Shown: piece after piece, positions 46,911 to 49,898 of the stretch
How positions within the stretch are numbered: the stretch's first letter is position 1
Layout: every line of letters starts with the position of its first letter
IMG/VR virus record: IMGVR_UViG_3300034012_002560
Span: 1 to 49,898 of that record
Origin: a virus
DNA: 49,898 nucleotides
Reading direction: 5' to 3' (one strand)
The notes under the pieces: model-generated
What the model was told of the DNA's origin: nothing
Seen by the model: the letters and a program-made list of their open reading frames with translations, nothing else
The model's database searches: none
Translations under genes and position numbers: made by a program

Positions 46911-47320
46911 TAGATAACCTCTTTCGGTGCGCTGATTTCCTCAGCAAGTTCTTTGACCTCTTGCCGCCCGCCAACGTCTCGCAGCGGGAGCTTCGTTTGC
47001 TTGGGATTGGAGGTCTCGAGCACTCCGCCCGGACCAACCCAGAAGATCGACCTTCCGCGTTTGCGCTTCGGGAGTTTGGTACTGACGGTCCCAACAACCT
47101 CAACCGTTCCACGCTCGTCGTGGGTGATTGATAGTTTGACGCTGAGTTCGCCCTTCACCTTGCAGTCGCCGTCGACTGCCAGCTCAGCCAACTTCTCGTT
47201 GACCGTCGCCAACTCGCGACCGAGTTCAGCGTTGAGTTCGCCGTCCTCTACTTGCGAGAGGAAGACCCCGAAGTTGCGAGCGATAAGAGCGCTCGCATCG
47301 ATGGTTTTGACCTTGCTCAT
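46910..47320 (-). CDS. Early protein preceding DUF2303 gene
   Basis: 136 residues from MSKVKTIDASALIARNFGVF, ATGA overlap upstream. Helical N-terminal half (ELNAELGRELATVNEKLAEL) then a beta half (KGELSVKLSITHDERGTVEVVGTVSTKLPKRKRGRSIFWV). Proteins of this shape regularly accompany DUF2303 genes in phages; no activity known. A longer upstream frame is antisense noise. Confidence 0.7.
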   Translation of the reverse strand: MSKVKTIDASALIARNFGVFLSQVEDGELNAELGRELATVNEKLAELAVDGDCKVKGELSVKLSITHDERGTVEVVGTVSTKLPKRKRGRSIFWVGPGGVLETSNPKQTKLPLRDVGGRQEVKELAEEISAPKEVI

Positions 47321-47736
47321 AGGTTCTTCCCCCCATGGCGGTGCTCGCGGCCAGCGTTGAAGCTGTGCTTGTCGCGGATCAACGCGCCAACGTCGACGCC
47401 GACAGCGCACGCAAGGTCGAAGCATCGGATGATGACGTCGGCGAGCTCCACACCAAAGCCCTCCGGCTTGAGCCGCGGGCCCGAGTGCTTGACCTCCCGA
47501 ATATCGGCAAGGCTTCCACACTCGCGCAGAGCTTCGAGAGCCTCTGAAGCCTCCGAGTGGATGAGCGCGATCTTCGCGCCAATGGTGTTCACGCGCTGGT
47601 CGTTGGCCATCGTCGGCAGCTCAACAAGCTCAGGCCACCAGCCCTTTTCTCTCGCCAGTTGATGGCAAGCTCTTGCTGCGTCTGAGATGGCCTCAGCCAT
47701 GTCGGCGGTAACTCTCGTGTCGGTTTCGGTATTCAT
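47317..47736 (-). CDS. MazG-like nucleotide pyrophosphohydrolase
   Basis: 139 residues, all-alpha NTP-PPase pattern: KIALIHSEASEALEALRE with acidic pair, GFGVELADVIIRCFDLACAVGV carrying the ExxD metal-binding motif, and a C-terminal NAGREHRHGGK. Hydrolyses NTPs or dNTPs to NMPs, in phages thought to adjust nucleotide or alarmone pools. ATGA overlap on both sides. Confidence 0.8.
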   Translation of the reverse strand: MNTETDTRVTADMAEAISDAARACHQLAREKGWWPELVELPTMANDQRVNTIGAKIALIHSEASEALEALRECGSLADIREVKHSGPRLKPEGFGVELADVIIRCFDLACAVGVDVGALIRDKHSFNAGREHRHGGKNL

Positions 47737-47933
47737 GTTCTTCTCGGTTCCCTCGGTCGTTCGGTTACGGTGTTGGAATGCGTCGTGTTGTCAGAGAGAC
47801 GCCACTTGGGCGTGTGGTTGTGGAGTACGAAGATGGGCAGATGCGTGTGCTCGTGGAGCCAAAGAGCGCCTCGAACGGAGGCAAGCCCGAGGCCTCGAAA
47901 GAGCCAGTCAAGGAAGAACCTCGGGTCGTTCAC
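47733..47933 (-). CDS. Small minus-strand gene (competes with antisense gene)
   Basis: 66 residues with hydrophobic start (FFLDWLFRGLGLASVRGALWLH) and polar end. GTG start overlaps the gene before, and its stop overlaps the MazG-like start as ATGA, which favours a real operon member. However, the + strand holds a convincing 52-residue frame over the same bases. SD is weak. Confidence 0.4.
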   Translation of the reverse strand: MNDPRFFLDWLFRGLGLASVRGALWLHEHTHLPIFVLHNHTPKWRLSDNTTHSNTVTERPREPRRT

Positions 47934-47936
47934 TAG
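47778..47936 (+). CDS. Small + strand gene antisense to early operon
   Basis: 52 residues: MRRVVRETPLGRVVVEYEDG, QMRVLVEP, then a Lys/Glu/Pro-rich tail (EASKEPVKEEPRVVH). Beta strands followed by a charged tail look natural, more so than the minus frame in places. Ribosome site is weak (TTGGA). It would be a lone + strand gene in the early region. Confidence 0.4.
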   Translation: MRRVVRETPLGRVVVEYEDGQMRVLVEPKSASNGGKPEASKEPVKEEPRVVH

Positions 47937-48165
47937 GCCGCTCGAGGTTGCGGACGCGTCGTCGAATACGGCTCGAACGCTCGCGGCTGATTCGCTGGGC
48001 TCGCTTCAGGCGCAGGCAGAACTCAGCGTTTCGGAAGAGGTGCCGGGCGTGCAGACGCGTCGAATAGGCGTTGAACTGCTCGCAAGCGCCTATGCGGTTC
48101 GACAGCCAATCAAACGCAATGGCCAGTAGGACCAGGCACGTGGCAAAGATGGTCTCGGCAATCAT
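47908..48165 (-). CDS. Small membrane protein with basic tail
   Basis: 85 residues: N-terminal hydrophobic helix ETIFATCLVLLAIAFDWL, then a strongly Arg-rich cytoplasmic-type tail (LRLKRAQRISRERSSRIRRRVRN). ATGA overlap with the previous gene. One-helix inner-membrane proteins in early operons often affect host or superinfection, but nothing specific is seen. Confidence 0.6.
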   Translation of the reverse strand: MIAETIFATCLVLLAIAFDWLSNRIGACEQFNAYSTRLHARHLFRNAEFCLRLKRAQRISRERSSRIRRRVRNLERPSERPEVLP

Positions 48166-48332
48166 CGCGACTGCTCGTGCTTCGCAAGGTCCACGAACTC
48201 GACAGCGCGCTTGCTAAGCTCGTCCGGGTCAACGCCCATCGCTCGCAGTTGCGAGTCGACTTCGACCTCAACCATCTCAAAGAGGGCGTCGAAGTCGTTG
48301 GCGGAGTGGTCTAGTTGGGTATCGGGAAACAT
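48162..48332 (-). CDS. Small acidic protein
   Basis: 56 residues, ATG 48332 behind GAGG; MFPDTQLDHSANDFDALFEM, then LRAMGVDPDELSKRAVEFVDLA. Acidic amphipathic helices, no membrane segment. Overlaps the end of the preceding frame by 56 bases, whose tail may be spurious. Function unknown. Confidence 0.6.
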   Translation of the reverse strand: MFPDTQLDHSANDFDALFEMVEVEVDSQLRAMGVDPDELSKRAVEFVDLAKHEQSR

Positions 48333-48888
48333 GAATCCTCGTGCTGGTCGGTAGATCGGGTTCGTGCTGCTCACCTGGTGAGCTCTTGTTGCGTCTCGTG
48401 CTGCTCGCTTGCGCGGCCCGTACTGCACGGCAGGCCCTGTTTCGCGGCGGATGCCTTGGGGACATCCTGAGTGCATGACGAGTTCTGGCCGCGGGCGGAG
48501 CGTCCAAGTCCGCGAGGCAAACAAGGCTCGCGTCGAGGTTCGTCAGCGCGAGTTGCACGCGAAGGCGCGTCTTGTCGTCGAGGTCCTGTTCCAACTCCGA
48601 GAGCAGCCTGCGCCGCATCAGTTGCAGCATCGTCTTCGCGGCTGCCCCAAGTGGCAGAAGCAGTGCGACTTCGCCGGGCGTCAGAACTACCGCGCCAGTC
48701 TTCGCCTGCGCCCCGGCCTGCTCACCGCCGAGCAGCGCTCCGAGTCGACCGTTGGAGAGCCCGACAGAGGCCTCCGATATCGCCTGAACGGTTGCCTCAC
48801 GGGCGTAGATCCGCGAGGCGAGGCGCAGCTTTCCCAACGTCTTCGCTCGCAGTGGAGGAAGCTGAGCGGGGCGAGGTACGGCAGCCAC
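48277..48888 (-). CDS. Helical early protein, unknown
   Basis: 203 residues. GTG directly after the repressor stop, behind GGAAGGTGG. Residues about 25-135 are convincing (ATVQAISEASVGLSNGRLG, LLPLGAAAKTMLQLMRRRLLSELEQDLDD, LRVQLALTNLDASLVCLADL). From about 140 the sequence becomes Arg/Pro-rich and overlaps the next gene, so a sequencing frameshift or readthrough tail is possible. First gene after the repressor-like regulator in this operon. Confidence 0.6.
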   Translation of the reverse strand: MAAVPRPAQLPPLRAKTLGKLRLASRIYAREATVQAISEASVGLSNGRLGALLGGEQAGAQAKTGAVVLTPGEVALLLPLGAAAKTMLQLMRRRLLSELEQDLDDKTRLRVQLALTNLDASLVCLADLDAPPAARTRHALRMSPRHPPRNRACRAVRAAQASSTRRNKSSPGEQHEPDLPTSTRIHVSRYPTRPLRQRLRRPL

Positions 48889-49161
48889 TTAGGCCACCTT
48901 CCGAGCGGCAGCGTTGCGAGCGGACGCCACTGCGCGACGCACCTTAGCTGGCGTTGGTCCTTCTCCTGTCCCATCGATCAACCACTCGAGGGTCATGCCC
49001 AAGACCTTTGCGATGCGCGAAGCCGTGCTCGCCTCAAGGTTCTCTCGACGGCCAGACTCGATCATTCCGACATGTCCCTCGGACAAGCCAGCCAATCGAT
49101 CCAGATCTCGCTGAGACAATTCGCTGAGGGCCCGCGCTTCCTGAACTCTTTGGGAAACCAT
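48889..49161 (-). CDS. XRE-family HTH regulator at the divergent switch
   Basis: 90 residues from MVSQRVQEARAL. Cro/C1-type HTH at about 10-55 (LSQRDLDRLAGLSEGHVGMIESGRRENLEASTASRIAKVLG), C-terminal basic tail. A TTGACA-type promoter places transcription start at or within two bases of the ATG, so a leaderless message; an ATG at 49170 would fall in the -10. It is the first gene of the leftward early operon, so Cro-like or early regulator, facing the + strand regulator at 49247. Confidence 0.75.
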   Translation of the reverse strand: MVSQRVQEARALSELSQRDLDRLAGLSEGHVGMIESGRRENLEASTASRIAKVLGMTLEWLIDGTGEGPTPAKVRRAVASARNAAARKVA

Positions 49162-49174
49162 GATTACCATGGTT
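49156..49174. promoter_or_regulatory. Palindromic operator over the start of the HTH gene
   Basis: AACCATG-ATTAC-CATGGTT, perfect 7-bp inverted repeats with a five-base centre, covering the -10 and start codon of the minus-strand HTH gene. A related half-site (AACCACGG) lies at 49199-49206. Expected binding site for one of the two divergent HTH proteins. Confidence 0.55.
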
Positions 49175-49197
49175 AGCGCATTGTTAGCGGATGTCAA
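49169..49197 (-). promoter_or_regulatory. Leftward early promoter
   Basis: Minus strand TTGACA (49197-49192, consensus -35), 17 bases, AACCAT (or TAACCA with 16) as -10. Transcription should start within a base or two of the ATG at 49161. Overlaps the palindromic operator. I see no equally good + strand promoter in 49175-49246. Confidence 0.65.
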
Positions 49198-49246
49198 TAA
49201 CCACGGTCAGCGCCAACTAAAGTTGTCACCGTGCGAGCATCAAAAC

Positions 49247-49816
49247 GTGGAAACGTACGGTCAGCGCGTCCAATGGCTCATCGACAACGTCGCCTCTGGA
49301 AACGCCAGAGAGTTGGGGCGCCGAGCTGGACTCAAGAACGAAGGGAACATTTCGGTGTTCATGCAGCGGTCGCGACTTAAGCCATCGGCGAAACTTGACC
49401 CTGAGAGCATCGACCTTTTCGTGCAAAATCTCGGTGTGCGACGAGAGTGGCTTATGACCGGTCTTGGCCCTCCACTGCGCGAAGGCGAAGAACTGGAGCC
49501 AAGCCCGTTGGGGTTTAGTCCCGATGCCACAACTACCCGGACTGGGCCAGGTCGATGGCAGCGCTACGCCGAGCGTTATTGGCAGTTCTCCGCGCAAGCG
49601 ACCGTGGCGCTTGCGCGAGGCATTCCACCAGCCGCCCTCGATGCAGCCTCAGACTACTTGGGGGCGCAGAAGGGAGACGGCCCGACCGAGGCCGATGCGA
49701 GCGAAGCTATCAAGCGTTACGCTCGGCAGATCGCGGCTGAAGAGCCAGCGGGCCATGAGGCAAGCGACGACGAGTTCGAGGTACCGAAGACGATGGCCAA
49801 AAAGGGGAAACGATGA
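49247..49816 (+). CDS. Repressor-like HTH regulator, + strand
   Basis: 189 residues from GTG 49247; the frame is open upstream but crosses the operator. N-terminal HTH-like region TYGQRVQWLIDNVASGNARELGRRAGLKNEGNISVF and SIDLFVQNLGVRREWLMTG, common to phage CI-like proteins. No S24 peptidase domain is visible, the C-terminal half is Ala/Glu-rich and charged. Faces the minus-strand HTH gene across a shared operator region; likely the maintenance repressor, or its antagonist. Confidence 0.7.
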   Translation: METYGQRVQWLIDNVASGNARELGRRAGLKNEGNISVFMQRSRLKPSAKLDPESIDLFVQNLGVRREWLMTGLGPPLREGEELEPSPLGFSPDATTTRTGPGRWQRYAERYWQFSAQATVALARGIPPAALDAASDYLGAQKGDGPTEADASEAIKRYARQIAAEEPAGHEASDDEFEVPKTMAKKGKR

Positions 49817-49898
49817 AGTCAGCGAACGTGTGGGTGGTAGGGCTGCTGGTCTTTGTGGGGATCATGTGGTTCGCCCTTGGGTCGAAACAGTCGAAGTC
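49813..49898 (+). CDS. Small membrane protein, cut by window end
   Basis: ATG overlaps the repressor-like stop (ATGA). The 28 visible residues include one hydrophobic helix (VWVVGLLVFVGIMWFAL) followed by GSKQSK. The 3' end lies outside the window. Confidence 0.6.
   Translation, partial: MKSANVWVVGLLVFVGIMWFALGSKQSK

Noticed and set aside
48409-49176. 255-codon + strand frame opposite the early genes
   Set aside because: It is antisense to the HTH gene and the helical early gene, has no SD and crosses the operator region.
1-49898. Window is a closed circle
   Set aside because: Attractive because + strand lysogeny genes lie at both edges, but no terminal overlap is seen, and neither edge frame gives a convincing protein across the join. 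Read mapping over the ends would decide.

Overview
The window is a near-complete genome segment of a GC-rich, temperate phage with a contractile tail. Its virion genes follow a Mu-like plan: portal (gp29 type) fused to a MuF domain, gpI-type protease with nested scaffold, sheath, tube, frameshifted tail chaperone, tape measure, gp43-gp48-like baseplate. It carries no Mu transposase. It has a tyrosine integrase, a tRNA-Asn attachment core and a lambda/DnaC-style replication module instead. A lipoprotein and an amidase endolysin in the lysis genes point to a Gram-negative host, probably a high-GC proteobacterium; the sequence does not fix the species. Both edges cut through genes (a + strand gene is open at base 1, another at the last base). 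The att core lies internally with phage-type genes on both sides, so the sequence looks like the free phage form (attP) or a permuted contig, not a prophage with host flanks.

Layout. 1-3.9 kb, + strand: a partial coiled-coil protein, a small excisionase-like HTH protein, integrase with the att core inside its 3' end, a C5 cytosine methyltransferase and small unknown genes. 3.9-4.3 kb: a 31-residue minus-strand gene between two terminators of opposite direction. 4.3-5.3 kb, minus: an HTH repressor and ImmA-like metallopeptidase with their own consensus, apparently leaderless promoter. 5.4-37.2 kb, minus strand, read right to left: portal-MuF, protease/scaffold, decoration protein, major capsid, connectors, tail, baseplate, fibres, lysis genes, more virion surface proteins. 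Most of these genes overlap by 1-4 bases (ATGA/GTGA/TTGA/TAATG), so translation is probably coupled. 37.2-37.4 kb: a control region with a UUCG-capped hairpin and phased repeats, next to a + strand accessory gene. 37.6-49.2 kb, minus: small genes, terminase large and small subunits, DnaC-like loader, replication protein with a striking 10-bp-period array, antirepressor-like protein, RuvC-like resolvase, sigma-like HTH, a second (beta-class) methyltransferase, DUF2303 protein, MazG-like protein, early membrane proteins and a repressor-type HTH gene. 49.2 kb: divergent switch with a second HTH regulator on the + strand.

How it fits together: the early/replication operon starts at the 49.2 kb switch and runs leftward through terminase; the virion/lysis operon starts near 37.2 kb and runs leftward to a terminator at 5.36 kb. 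Lysogeny functions (regulators, integrase) sit at the two ends and would be adjacent in a circular form. The points most worth checking are the 14-unit, exactly 10-bp-period GTSAC array inside the replication gene, the att core inside the integrase reading frame, the phased GCGGACA repeats with UUCG hairpin before the portal, the paired hairpin/U-tract/SD modules before the two capsid shell genes, and the proline-rich repeat protein beside the tail spike.
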